From Acinetobacter ihumii (GTDB taxonomy: Bacteria; Pseudomonadota; Gammaproteobacteria; Pseudomonadales; Moraxellaceae): a DNA stretch of 64,000 nt. The position numbers and the translations under genes were made by a program. Shown here one piece after another: positions 39,379-48,604 of this stretch (positions are counted from its first letter, which is position 1; every line of letters starts with the position of its first letter). The stretch spans positions 222,301 through 286,300 of the forward strand of contig NZ_LR130760.1 of the NCBI RefSeq assembly GCF_900625095.1, given 5' to 3'. The notes beneath the pieces were generated by a model that had not been told where the DNA came from, did no database searches, and worked only from the letters and a program-made list of their open reading frames with translations.

Positions 39379-39451
39379 GTCTTGAGTATATAAACTCAAA
39401 ATCATTTTATAGATGATACTTTCAAAGCGAGAATCATGGCATAATGTTTAT

Positions 39452-39480
39452 AAGGAGGATTATTTCCTCCCTTTTTATTT
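39452..39480 (+). terminator. Terminator of guanidine unit A
   Basis: GGAGGA / TCCTCC stem followed by CTTTTTATTT, downstream of the propeller gene. Confidence 0.65.
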
Positions 39481-39507
39481 ATACAACAGAACTTGGTGAT
39501 ATCTGTT

Positions 39508-40536
39508 TTAGGGTAACTCTTGTACTAAATCAGGATATATTAAGCTGTCTACATCTACCGTTTTTTCATAAACTTTATTATCCAAATTAAATTGGTTCAC
39601 ATTATATGAAGAGCCATATAAAGAACTAAGCTCATTGCTCTTTTGCATTAATTTCTTATTTTCTGCCAATGTTAAAATATGTACGCCATCTACCATTTTA
39701 GTAAATTCATCAACTGGAATTCCTGCTTTTTTTGCCATGATTGCAATTGCATCGTTTTTTGTTTTCGGATCATTTAAGTAGTTAACAGCCTTATCCCAAA
39801 CAACTATAAGTTTTTTCCAATCATCTCGACGGGTCTGTAAACTTTGCATATCAACAGATAATGTGTCGTATATTAATCCTGGTTTCTCTTTAGAAGAGTA
39901 AATTACACTTGATCCTGAAACTGCTTTCAAGGCTTGGTTTGCCATTGGTTGCCATAACACAACAGCAGAAACCTCTGGACTCACAAATACCTGTGATAAT
40001 TGTGACGTTGAGGCATTCATAATTTTAAAATCTTTCTTAGAAAGATGACTGTCTTCAACTGCTGTGTCAAAAAGTAAGTTACTGACTAAACCTTTTTCAA
40101 AAGCAACCGTTTTTCCTTTCAAATCTTCAAGAGAATGTATACCGGGTTTAGCTATAATCACGTCTGTACCTGAGGAGTAATCCATAGCAAGAATGATCAT
40201 GCCTTTTGTACCCCCCGATGACAACATAAAATTATCCCCATTGGCGACAATGTTAGCATCTAGCTTTTTCGCTAAAAATGCTTCTATTCCAGCAACATAA
40301 TCCCCAAAATATTCAAATTTTACATTTACACCGCTTTCTTTAATCCAGCCTTTTTCAATTGCTAATTGCCAGACCATCGAACTTGGAAACTCATTGTAAG
40401 GAATAATCAGAGGTTTACTGGCTGCTGTACTTACAGCAGCGTCTGTTTTTGTATCAGGTATTTTAGCTGTGTTATCACAAGCAGTTAATAACAAGCCAAA
40501 TACGACCGAAGTCGCAAAGCTCATAGTACGCATCAT
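39508..40536 (-). CDS. ABC substrate-binding lipoprotein, paralogue 2
   Basis: 342-aa periplasmic binding protein of the TauA/SsuA/NMT1 type, with lipobox LTAC (about C20), so tethered to a membrane. It is clearly paralogous to the next gene upstream (for example DVIIAKxGI, DLKGKxVAxEKGLV, GLIYDTLSV shared), at about half the residues by eye. An intrinsic terminator lies between the two, so this gene may be expressed at a lower level. Different ligand preference, such as substituted guanidines, is a guess. Confidence 0.82.
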   Translation of the reverse strand: MMRTMSFATSVVFGLLLTACDNTAKIPDTKTDAAVSTAASKPLIIPYNEFPSSMVWQLAIEKGWIKESGVNVKFEYFGDYVAGIEAFLAKKLDANIVANGDNFMLSSGGTKGMIILAMDYSSGTDVIIAKPGIHSLEDLKGKTVAFEKGLVSNLLFDTAVEDSHLSKKDFKIMNASTSQLSQVFVSPEVSAVVLWQPMANQALKAVSGSSVIYSSKEKPGLIYDTLSVDMQSLQTRRDDWKKLIVVWDKAVNYLNDPKTKNDAIAIMAKKAGIPVDEFTKMVDGVHILTLAENKKLMQKSNELSSLYGSSYNVNQFNLDNKVYEKTVDVDSLIYPDLVQELP

Positions 40537-40570
40537 GGTTTATTTACATCCCAGAGAAAAATTATCACTA

Positions 40571-40598
40571 CAAAAAAGCTGTATTTTTTCATACAGCT
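40571..40598 (-). terminator. Terminator/attenuator between the two binding-protein genes
   Basis: AGCTGTAT / ATACAGCT stem with six T after it on the minus strand. Confidence 0.8.
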
Positions 40599-40609
40599 CT
40601 CTCCATAAC

Positions 40610-41641
40610 TTATTTCAAACCTTGAACTAAATCAGGATAAATCAAACCATCTGCATCTATTTCGGTTTTATATACGCCATTAGTGACATTGAATTTATTT
40701 ACATGGTAAGTAGAGCCATAAATTGAATCAAAGCCCTGTCCTTTGGTAAATACTTTTTTGTTCGCATCTAAATCCAGCAAATGTGTGCCACCTACAAACT
40801 GTTCATATTGTGCAGGATCGACCCCGACACGATTCGCCATAATTTTTACCGCCTCGGCATGGGTGGCAGGATCATTAATATATTTTACGGTTTTGTCCCA
40901 GACCTGAATCATTTTTTTCCATTCTTCTTTATGGGTAGACAAATGACTCATGTTGACTGAAAGCGTATCGTAAATTAAACCTGGCTTATCTTTTGATGTA
41001 TAAATAATTTTGGAACCTGCGACTGATTTTAAAGCCTGATTGGCAACGGGTTGCCAAACCGCAATGGCAGAAACATCAGGACTTGCAAAGACTTGCGGTA
41101 ATTCGTTGGTGACTGAATTGACCAGCTTAATATCCGAAAGTGGAATTTTGGCATCATCCAGAGCCGTTGATAATAATAAATGATCCACCAGACCTTTTTC
41201 AGTAGCAACTGATTTGCCTTTTAAATCTTGAATGGTGTTAATCCCTGATTTTGCAATAATGACATCATTGCCAGCAGAATAATCCGTCGCCATAATCATG
41301 ATGCCTTTGGTCCCGCCGGCGGCAGTCACCAAATTATCTCCATTGGTCACCAAGACTGCATCCAATTGGTTGGCGGCAAAAGCTGAGAGTGATGAAGAAT
41401 AATCAAACCATTTAAATTCGACATTCAGACCAGCCTCTTTGAGCCAGCCTTTTTCAATGGCGACTTGCCAAGCAACCCAGCCAGGCCAGTCACTGTAGCC
41501 AATCGTGATGACAGGCGTTGTTGTGGATGTTGGTTTATCCTGTTCTGCTTGTGCCTGTGGTACTTTTGCACTGTTATCACAGCCGGTTAAAGCCATAGCG
41601 AGCATGACAGAAAAAGAAAGAGATGCAACTGTACGAATCAT
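40610..41641 (-). CDS. ABC substrate-binding lipoprotein, paralogue 1
   Basis: 343-aa TauA/SsuA-type binding protein with lipobox LTGC (C21). Conserved core: TIGYSDWPGWVAWQVAIEKG near the N-terminus, NGDNLVTAAGGTKGI in the middle, VWQPVANQALK later. It follows allophanate hydrolase by 23 bp in unit B and probably feeds the permease/ATPase of unit A. Ligand inferred as guanidine or a relative from the riboswitches of the locus. Confidence 0.86.
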   Translation of the reverse strand: MIRTVASLSFSVMLAMALTGCDNSAKVPQAQAEQDKPTSTTTPVITIGYSDWPGWVAWQVAIEKGWLKEAGLNVEFKWFDYSSSLSAFAANQLDAVLVTNGDNLVTAAGGTKGIMIMATDYSAGNDVIIAKSGINTIQDLKGKSVATEKGLVDHLLLSTALDDAKIPLSDIKLVNSVTNELPQVFASPDVSAIAVWQPVANQALKSVAGSKIIYTSKDKPGLIYDTLSVNMSHLSTHKEEWKKMIQVWDKTVKYINDPATHAEAVKIMANRVGVDPAQYEQFVGGTHLLDLDANKKVFTKGQGFDSIYGSTYHVNKFNVTNGVYKTEIDADGLIYPDLVQGLK

Positions 41642-41664
41642 GACCTATCCCCTTTAAAACAAGA

Positions 41665-43446
41665 TTAACATGTTGATGTTGATTGATTTTGAAGTGATTG
41701 AATATAAGCTCGCCATCCACCGAAATGACTAATGTCTTTGGCACTTTGAATCGCATATCCTTCACAGATAAAACCTTTGACCCATGTCCCATCGGCAAGT
41801 TGAATATTGCCAATCCCGAGCGGTGCAGGAACTTCAGCCACAATTTTTCCAAATAACGCCATCGGGACTTCCCAGACCTCGACCTCAATGGCTTGTCCTT
41901 GCTCGCAATATTGCAAGCCCGGCTTTGGTGGTGTGGTATTACTCAGTGCAAACAGTTGATAGTTTGGCGCAGTCTGCGTTTTTTTGAGTAACACCGCATC
42001 TCGTGTCGTGAGCTGAAAATTGAGTGGCATTCCTGTTAAATGTGCGCCAACTACCGCTAACTTGACTGAATGTGAAGACTCAATGTTCGAATACGGTTGA
42101 TACGATTGATCAGTCGTACCTAAAGTGAGATGTGTTTGTTGCTGCCAGATTTGCCCAAAACGTGCTAAAGCCTGATCATGCCAAGCTCTGGCAATAAAAG
42201 TGACCCCTGAAGGTAAACCATCGGCACGAATGAGATTGGGTAATGCCAAAGCACTTAAGTCAGCAAAATTGACAAAATTGGTATACGCTCCCATGTGACT
42301 ATTTTTAACCATCGGGTCAGCTTCGACCTCCAAAATGGTATAAATGGTAGGCGCTGTCGGTACCATTAATGCGTCAAAATTGGCTAAACTTTGCTGAATC
42401 TCACGTGCCATTTTGGCTCGATCATATTCATCCTGCATCACATCTGTCGCAGAAAATTGATCTGCTTGGGCAATAATGTTGCGGACAACAGGATGTGCCT
42501 GTTCTCTTGTCACTTTCTTTTCAACAGCAACGGTTCGTTCAGCCACCCATGAACGATTGTATAAAGCACTGGCAAGTTGATTAAAAACTGTAAAATCAAT
42601 GGCTTCTACTTGACAACCTAAGGCTTTGACTCGTTCTATAGCGACATCAAAAGCTTGACGACTGAGTTCATCACCATAAAACTCAAGTTGTGCTGGTATA
42701 GCAATTTTGCCTAATGAAAATGCTACAGGCACATTTTCAGGATGCGCGCGTGAATAGGCATCTGTTTCATCAAAACCTTGCATAATTTGAGCAACGGTCC
42801 ATGCATCATCGACAGTGAGTGCAAAAATGGAAATCACATCAAGGGTACGACAAGCAGGAATTAAACCTGTGTTTGAAAACCAGCCTTTGGTAGGTTTGAG
42901 CCCCACAATATTATTATGTCCAGCCGGCACACGACCAGAACCTGCGGTATCTGTTCCTAAAGCAAAAGGAACAAGGCTTTTGGCAACCACGACCGATGAG
43001 CCAGAACTTGAACCCCCACTGATATATTCAGGATTAAAACTATTTTTTACTGCACCATAAGGTGAACGCACACCCACCAAGCCTGTCGCGAACTGATCCA
43101 GATTGGTCTTTCCAATGACAATCGCACCCGCAGCTTTGAGTTTGGCAACAACCGTTGCATCGACTTGAGCTAAGTAAGCAGCTTCTTTGCAGGCTGCGGT
43201 GGTATGAAAACCTGCAACATCAATATTATCTTTGACTGCAAATGGAATACCGTACAAAGGGAGTTGTGCAGAATCCTGATTTTCTAATGATTCGATTTGT
43301 GTCTCAAGCTGTTGCTTGGACGCAATTTCAATCCATGCATGATCATCATTACAGATTGTACTGACGTAATCATATAAATCATTCAGTTTAAATCGCCCTT
43401 GAGCATAGGCAGTTTGCCAATCCTGTAATGTCGATAAATGTTGCAC
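41665..43446 (-). CDS. atzF: Allophanate hydrolase
   Basis: Amidase-signature enzyme: allophanate to 2 NH3 + 2 CO2, the last step of urea-carboxylase and guanidine-carboxylase routes. 593 aa. The Ser-cisSer-Lys triad region is intact: PFAVKDNID (Lys), GGSSSGSSVVVA (cis-Ser) and GTDTAGSGRVPA (Ser). The C-terminal ~130 residues form the extra domain of AtzF-type proteins (NFQLTTRDAVLL...GNIQLADGTWVKGF). Lies between the NikR-like regulator (11 bp) and the binding protein. Confidence 0.93.
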   Translation of the reverse strand: MQHLSTLQDWQTAYAQGRFKLNDLYDYVSTICNDDHAWIEIASKQQLETQIESLENQDSAQLPLYGIPFAVKDNIDVAGFHTTAACKEAAYLAQVDATVVAKLKAAGAIVIGKTNLDQFATGLVGVRSPYGAVKNSFNPEYISGGSSSGSSVVVAKSLVPFALGTDTAGSGRVPAGHNNIVGLKPTKGWFSNTGLIPACRTLDVISIFALTVDDAWTVAQIMQGFDETDAYSRAHPENVPVAFSLGKIAIPAQLEFYGDELSRQAFDVAIERVKALGCQVEAIDFTVFNQLASALYNRSWVAERTVAVEKKVTREQAHPVVRNIIAQADQFSATDVMQDEYDRAKMAREIQQSLANFDALMVPTAPTIYTILEVEADPMVKNSHMGAYTNFVNFADLSALALPNLIRADGLPSGVTFIARAWHDQALARFGQIWQQQTHLTLGTTDQSYQPYSNIESSHSVKLAVVGAHLTGMPLNFQLTTRDAVLLKKTQTAPNYQLFALSNTTPPKPGLQYCEQGQAIEVEVWEVPMALFGKIVAEVPAPLGIGNIQLADGTWVKGFICEGYAIQSAKDISHFGGWRAYIQSLQNQSTSTC

Positions 43447-43457
43447 TGCTAAAACTC

Positions 43458-43892
43458 CTATTCATTTTGCTGTAAAGGCGGCATGACAGCATCCATCAGT
43501 TCCAGATGCCCTTTGATTACCCCTTTTAAGGCTGTAAACTGTTGACTAATCTGTTTTAATGCGTTGCTTTTGCCTTGTAACAGCATCACTTCCAATATTT
43601 TTTGTTCATCTAACTGAATATGTAGCGAGCTAATCACTTGTTCTAAAAACTGATGTTGTAAATCACTCAATTGAACCCGAATATTGCCTGCATCACGTCG
43701 GTAAAGTAGTGTCAGTGTTCCTACCATGACTGAATTTTCACTGGTATAATGATCAATCAAATGCCGATTGATCATATCCACAATGGCTTGAGAACGACTC
43801 TCGTAGTGTTCTTCTACAATTTTTTGGTCTAATGCCTCAACGGTGTTTTCTGGAACAGTAATGCTGATTCGGGTTAATTTAGGTTTAGCCAA
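43458..43892 (-). CDS. NikR-like ribbon-helix-helix regulator with incomplete nickel site
   Basis: 144-aa protein with the NikR layout: N-terminal ribbon-helix-helix (residues ~6-47, TRISITVPENTVEALDQ...SRSQAIVDMINRHL) and C-terminal ACT-like tetramerisation domain. Aligned by hand with E. coli NikR, Ni ligands H76 and H87 correspond to H80 and H91, but H89 is Q93 and C95 is I99. Two of four ligands are therefore lost, so it probably senses something else. It starts 8 bp inside the preceding 45-aa ORF. It is the best candidate to bind the three GTAWTAC-N14-GTAWTAC elements of this locus. Confidence 0.82.
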   Translation of the reverse strand: MAKPKLTRISITVPENTVEALDQKIVEEHYESRSQAIVDMINRHLIDHYTSENSVMVGTLTLLYRRDAGNIRVQLSDLQHQFLEQVISSLHIQLDEQKILEVMLLQGKSNALKQISQQFTALKGVIKGHLELMDAVMPPLQQNE

Positions 43893-44022
43893 GATGACCT
43901 CTTTTGTTCACTTGAACATCTGTTGTTTGGGAAATATATAAACCCGCCCGAACCGTTAATAGTTCAACTAAAAAGGTTTTCCATGCAGGTCGTGCTTTTG
44001 CAGCTTGAGATTTTACCAACAT
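43885..44022 (-). CDS. 45-aa protein leading guanidine unit B
   Basis: Small basic protein (MLVKSQAAKARPAWKTFLVE...NKRGHLG). It is supported by a strong Shine-Dalgarno AAAGGAG eight bases before ATG 44022 and by an 8-bp overlap with the regulator gene. The frame is open farther upstream, but that part would encode the operator half-sites (seen as a repeated FGNTK), so the shorter start is right. Function unknown; it may be a translation-coupling leader or a small partner of the regulator. Confidence 0.55.
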   Translation of the reverse strand: MLVKSQAAKARPAWKTFLVELLTVRAGLYISQTTDVQVNKRGHLG

Positions 44023-44038
44023 GATCGGCACTCCTTTA

Positions 44039-44066
44039 GTATTACCAAATTTAAATTTTGTATTAC
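44039..44066 (-). promoter_or_regulatory. 28-bp GTAWTAC-N14-GTAWTAC operator, unit B
   Basis: GTATTAC at 44039-44045 and 44060-44066 (plus-strand reading; each continues as CCAAA), 21 bp start to start. It begins ~10 bases after the sigma-54 -12 box, i.e. over the predicted start, the same placement as in unit A. Suggests repression, here autoregulation of the NikR-like gene. Confidence 0.7.
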
Positions 44067-44073
44067 CAAAATG

Positions 44074-44091
44074 ATGCATGAACTGTGCCAA
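44074..44091 (-). promoter_or_regulatory. Sigma-54 promoter of guanidine unit B
   Basis: TTGGCACAGTTCATGCAT on the minus strand: perfect TTGGCAC (-24), GG-N10-GC spacing, -12 box ATGCA close to TTGCA. Predicted start near 44065. Confidence 0.7.
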
Positions 44092-44280
44092 CTCATAAAT
44101 TGACTCCCTCCTATTTTTATATCGAATTATTTAAATAAAAATCAAATATTTAATTAAAGTAATAAAGCAAATAAAAGAGTAATGTATCTAGTTGCTTGTA
44201 ATCTGCTATTTGTTTTCATACAAAAGTCATCTCTTGGTGCAAAGTTAAAAGCAGACCATTAAAATGCTTAAAAATTGGGC

Positions 44281-44308
44281 AAAAAAAACCCTGACCGATG
44301 GTCAGGGC
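44281..44308 (-). terminator. Terminator of guanidine unit C
   Basis: CCCTGACC-ATC-GGTCAGGG hairpin with eight T on the minus strand, after the carboxylase stop. Confidence 0.92.
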
Positions 44309-44325
44309 AAAAAGAGAAAAAAAGT

Positions 44326-47300
44326 TTACTCAACGATCGGTGCGAGCGTAAATAATGCCTGACCTGTTTTTACCGTTTGACCTTTTTCAATAATGATAGA
44401 ATCCACTTTCATGCGTTCCGGCGCCAAAATCGGAATTTCAATTTTCATGGCTTCAATCACTGCAAGGGTTTCACCCTCTTCAACTACATCGCCACTTTGA
44501 CATTCGATTTTCCAGATTGAACCTGGCATATGGGATTCCACCACACAACCACCTTCAGGAATAGTAACAGCATCGCTATCATCGACACTATCCAGACTTT
44601 CAGATACATATTCTGCCAATCCTGCTTCGTGCCAACGGCGACGTTCGGCTTCAAAGTTCGCTTGTTGTACCGATTTAAAATCCTGAATACTACTTGCATG
44701 TTCGGTTAAAAATGCATTGTATTCCTTCAAATTCAGCACACCCTCTTCAATGCGTAACTGTAAGCGACCCGCTTTAAAGTCTTCACGCATTTGCATTAAT
44801 TCAGTTTCAGAAACCTCATAAAAACGAATCTGATCAAAGAAACGCAGAAGCCACGGTTTACCCTGTTCAAAATTGGCATTTTGGCGATAACGGCTCCACA
44901 TTTGTGTCGTCCGACCCACAAACTGATAGCCTCCTGGCCCTTCCATGCCATAAACACACATATAAGCACCGCCAATACCGACCGCATTTTCAGGTGTCCA
45001 TGTACGGGCGGGATTATATTTGGTGGTGACTAAACGCTGACGTGGATCGAGTGGTGTAGCAACAGGTGCGCCTAAATAAACATCACCCAAACCCATGACC
45101 AGATAACGGGCGTTATACACCACATCTTTTACTGCTTGTTTGGACTCCAAACCATTAATACGTCGAATAAACTCAATATTATCAGGACACCACGGCGCAT
45201 CAGGGCGCACCAGTTGTGTGTACTTTTCTGTGGCCAATTGAGTTTGGGAGTCTTCCCATGCCAATGGTAAATACACCGTACGTGAAGGCACCTGCATATT
45301 TTCAATATCAGGTAGTTGCGTTTCAGCTTGCTGTAGTTGGCGCAACAATACGAGTTGATCTAACACAGCCGAATCAAAGTGAATTTGTAAGGAACGAATC
45401 CCCGGAGTCAGGTCAATAATCCCTTGAATATGCTGATCTTTCACCCACTGCATTAAGGCGTGGATTCGAAAACGCAAATTCAGATCAAGCACCAAATCGC
45501 CATATTCGACCAGCAGATAATGATTACCCGCAGGTCGATAGGTCACCGCAGGTCGTGTTTCATCTCCTGCCAAACGCGCCAGCACTGCATCTTTCAGCGT
45601 ATTAACTTCTGCTGAAAAATCCGCTTGATAGTTAATTTGAGTGATCTCTGTCGATTTAAGCATCGACTCATGCGCTTCATTTAATCTTTGTGCTTGTGCA
45701 TAACTGACAGGGATAAACTTGACCTTGTCGCCTGCTTTAAGCTGACCTAATTTCCAAAGTTCAGAGTGAATGACGACTGCTGGGCAAACGAAGCCCCCTA
45801 AACTTGGACCATCAGGCCCTAAAATAATGGGCATATCACCGGTAAAGTCAATTGCTCCAATGGCATAGGCATTGTCATGAATATTGGATGGATGCAAGCC
45901 TGCCTCACCGCCATCTTCACGTGCCCATTCTGGCTGTGGCCCGATTAAACGAATGCCTGTACGGCTAGAGTTATAATGAATTTCAAACTCATGCTGAAAG
46001 AAAGTGTCTATATCTTGAGGCGTAAAGAAATCTGGTGCGCCATGTGGGCCATACATCACTGCAATTTCCCAACTGGATTGAAACGCTGGAATTTGCTCAA
46101 TGGTTAAGGCGGAAGAGTAATTTGAACTAAACGCATGGATTGGCAACATATCGCCAATGAGTAAATTACGTCCAGCATGACCACCAAACTGACCGAGTGT
46201 AAATGTCGCTTGACTGCCCAGATATTCAGGTACAGCAAAGCCACCTTTTACGCCAATATAACTCCGACAGCCTGTACTAATTTTGCCACATTTAAGAATC
46301 TGACCTTTGCTTACCTGAACAGTTTGCCACATCGCAACAGGCTCGCCATCCAGAGTTACAGACATGTCACCGCCTGTAATCACAATCTGGCTATCACAGT
46401 GGAATTTCAGGCTTGGCCCTTGCAAAGTACATTCCAGACCTGCGGTATTAAATGGATTGCCCAGTAATTGGTTGGCAATATTTAAACTTAAAGGATCAAT
46501 CGCACCCGATGGTGGCACACCGACATCCCAATAGCCCAAACGCCCTGTTACATCTTGTATTGCAGTTTGAATGCCTGCCTGCAAAACTTCGATTTTTTCA
46601 GTCTTCCAGCTAAAGCTATTCAAAAAGCGTGTGGTTTGTGTGCCTGCTTGAAATACTTCACCTGCAATAATATTTTGTAAATATTCTAAATTGGTTTCAA
46701 TTCCTGCGACTTCGGTATGCGCCAAACTGCTTTGCATAGCTGCAATGGCTTGTTCACGATCATCTGCGGTCACAATAATTTTGGCAATCATCGGGTCATA
46801 AAATGAAGAAACATTTGAACCCGTTTCAACCCAAGTCTCTACCCGCGAAGTAGGATCAAATCTGACTGAGGTCAATAAACCTGCACTAGGTTGAAAGTTT
46901 TTGATTGGATCTTCAGCATATAATCGTACTTGTATCGAATGGCCTGTAGACGTTAATGCCTGTGTAGGTGCAGTCCAGTCCCCACTGGCTAAAGTGACCA
47001 TCCATTCGACCAGATCAACCCCATAGACTTGCTCAGTCACACCATGCTCAACCTGTAGCCGAGTATTCACTTCCAGAAAGTAAAATTCTTGGGTATCGGT
47101 ATCCATGACAAATTCAACCGTTCCAGCCGAACGGTATTGAATCGATTGCATGAGTTGAATTGCAACCTGTTGAATGTATTGACGCTGTTCGTCACTTAAA
47201 TGCGGTGCAGGTGTTTCTTCAATCACTTTCTGGTTACGACGCTGTACAGAACAATCGCGCTCTCCAAGTGCCAAGACTTGTCCTTTGCCATCACCAAAAA

Positions 47301-47934
47301 TCTGCACTTCAATATGCCGCGCATTTTGTACAAACTTTTCCAGATACAATCCTGCATCTTTAAAATTGGCTTGTGCCAAGTAAGACACCGTGGCATAAGC
47401 GTCTTGAAGCTCAGCTTCATTCCAAACCAGACGCATACCAATACCACCACCGCCTGCGGTACTTTTCAGCATCACCGGATAGCCAATACGCGCAGCTTCT
47501 AAAATAGCTTCAGCTTCATCTGCCAAAAGCTGACTACCGGGCAATAATGGCACATTGCTCTGAATCGCCAACTCACGTGCGGTATGTTTGAGACCAAATT
47601 CACGCATTTGTTGAGAAGTCGGTCCAATAAATGCGATTCCCTGTTGCTCACACAAATCACAAAATTGGGCATTTTCCGATAAAAATCCATAACCCGGATG
47701 AATGGCTTGTGCACCTGTCGCCTGTGCGACTTCCAGTATTTTTTCAATATTTAAATAGCTTTGACTGGCAGGCGCAGCACCGATACAGATTGCTTCATCG
47801 GCTAAAGTGACATGTAAGGAATCTCGATCCGCTTCTGAATAAACCGCAACCGACTGGATACCCAATTTTTTTAAGGTACGAATCACACGACAAGCAATTG
47901 CACCACGGTTAGCAATCAGGACTTTATTAAACAT
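44326..47934 (-). CDS. Guanidine carboxylase (urea carboxylase family)
   Basis: Biotin-dependent carboxylase of 1202 aa. N-terminal biotin carboxylase with ATP-grasp (residues ~1-450: MFNKVLIANRGAIACRV, KSTAGGGGIGMR, EVNTRLQVEH). Then the carboxyltransferase made of KipA/KipI-like (AHS2/AHS1) halves (~470-1100, with GPDGPSLGGFVCP and GLGDVYLGAP). A C-terminal biotin carrier domain ends it, with biotinyl lysine K1164 in EAMKIEI. Such proteins carboxylate urea or guanidine. The guanidine-I riboswitch and the co-operonic deiminase subunits favour guanidine, giving carboxyguanidine. A known Asp/Asn difference in the carboxyltransferase site separates the two activities, but I cannot place it without an alignment. 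Confidence 0.9.
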   Translation of the reverse strand: MFNKVLIANRGAIACRVIRTLKKLGIQSVAVYSEADRDSLHVTLADEAICIGAAPASQSYLNIEKILEVAQATGAQAIHPGYGFLSENAQFCDLCEQQGIAFIGPTSQQMREFGLKHTARELAIQSNVPLLPGSQLLADEAEAILEAARIGYPVMLKSTAGGGGIGMRLVWNEAELQDAYATVSYLAQANFKDAGLYLEKFVQNARHIEVQIFGDGKGQVLALGERDCSVQRRNQKVIEETPAPHLSDEQRQYIQQVAIQLMQSIQYRSAGTVEFVMDTDTQEFYFLEVNTRLQVEHGVTEQVYGVDLVEWMVTLASGDWTAPTQALTSTGHSIQVRLYAEDPIKNFQPSAGLLTSVRFDPTSRVETWVETGSNVSSFYDPMIAKIIVTADDREQAIAAMQSSLAHTEVAGIETNLEYLQNIIAGEVFQAGTQTTRFLNSFSWKTEKIEVLQAGIQTAIQDVTGRLGYWDVGVPPSGAIDPLSLNIANQLLGNPFNTAGLECTLQGPSLKFHCDSQIVITGGDMSVTLDGEPVAMWQTVQVSKGQILKCGKISTGCRSYIGVKGGFAVPEYLGSQATFTLGQFGGHAGRNLLIGDMLPIHAFSSNYSSALTIEQIPAFQSSWEIAVMYGPHGAPDFFTPQDIDTFFQHEFEIHYNSSRTGIRLIGPQPEWAREDGGEAGLHPSNIHDNAYAIGAIDFTGDMPIILGPDGPSLGGFVCPAVVIHSELWKLGQLKAGDKVKFIPVSYAQAQRLNEAHESMLKSTEITQINYQADFSAEVNTLKDAVLARLAGDETRPAVTYRPAGNHYLLVEYGDLVLDLNLRFRIHALMQWVKDQHIQGIIDLTPGIRSLQIHFDSAVLDQLVLLRQLQQAETQLPDIENMQVPSRTVYLPLAWEDSQTQLATEKYTQLVRPDAPWCPDNIEFIRRINGLESKQAVKDVVYNARYLVMGLGDVYLGAPVATPLDPRQRLVTTKYNPARTWTPENAVGIGGAYMCVYGMEGPGGYQFVGRTTQMWSRYRQNANFEQGKPWLLRFFDQIRFYEVSETELMQMREDFKAGRLQLRIEEGVLNLKEYNAFLTEHASSIQDFKSVQQANFEAERRRWHEAGLAEYVSESLDSVDDSDAVTIPEGGCVVESHMPGSIWKIECQSGDVVEEGETLAVIEAMKIEIPILAPERMKVDSIIIEKGQTVKTGQALFTLAPIVE

Positions 47935-47935
47935 A

Positions 47936-48604
47936 TCAGACCTCTCCTGCTTCGCGTACTAGCAACTGGATTTGAGTTGGGTTATAAGCATTGCATGGGT
48001 TATTTAATTGTGGACAATTTGAAATCAATACGATCAAATCCATTTCAGCTTTAATTTCCACATATTTACCCGGCGCAGAAATTCCATCATCAAATTTCAA
48101 ATGCCCCTCTGGAGTCACAGGTACATTCATAAAGAAATTAATATTGGGACCAATATGTCGAACATTTAGTCCGTGTTTGTGTGCAATTGGATGCTTGGCC
48201 AACGCATACATAAAATTATTACGACAGCTATGCATCGGGTATTTATCATGCGCATAACGCACGGTATTACTTTCGCAGGAACATGCACCGCCTAAAGTAT
48301 CGTGACGACCACAGTTATCATCATGAATAGTGGCAATCGCGCGTCCTTGATTGGTATACAGGACCGATCCTTTTTCAAGATAAACCTGTTTGTTTTGAGC
48401 TAAAGTATCAGTAGCGCTATAACGTTCATCAGGATTTTCCGCGCTGATAAATAAAGTATCAACGGCCTGATTTCCTTCTAAATCTACAATACGAAAATAC
48501 TGCCCTTTTTTGACTTCGCCCATCCATGACTCACCTGCTGGGCAAATTTCATTCAAAACTACTTTTTCAAAATTTGATAATGTATTCATGACTGATCTCT
48601 CCAT
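47936..48604 (-). CDS. Carboxyguanidine deiminase subunit, UAAP1 type (DUF1989)
   Basis: 222 aa, matching urea-carboxylase-associated protein 1, one half of the CgdAB heteromer that turns carboxyguanidine into allophanate plus ammonia. The DUF1989 pattern is clear: AGESWMGEVKKGQYFRIVDL, SATDTLAQN, and putative metal-binding cysteines in GACSCESN, HSCRNN and NCPQLNNPCN. It abuts the second subunit upstream (1 base or less) and the carboxylase downstream (1 base), so all three are coupled. Which of cgdA/cgdB it is could not be settled. Confidence 0.88.
   Translation of the reverse strand: MERSVMNTLSNFEKVVLNEICPAGESWMGEVKKGQYFRIVDLEGNQAVDTLFISAENPDERYSATDTLAQNKQVYLEKGSVLYTNQGRAIATIHDDNCGRHDTLGGACSCESNTVRYAHDKYPMHSCRNNFMYALAKHPIAHKHGLNVRHIGPNINFFMNVPVTPEGHLKFDDGISAPGKYVEIKAEMDLIVLISNCPQLNNPCNAYNPTQIQLLVREAGEV

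Noticed and set aside
44023..44091. N-terminal extension of the 45-aa protein
   Set aside because: This stretch is the sigma-54 promoter and operator; the apparent FGNTK repeat is the translated half-sites.
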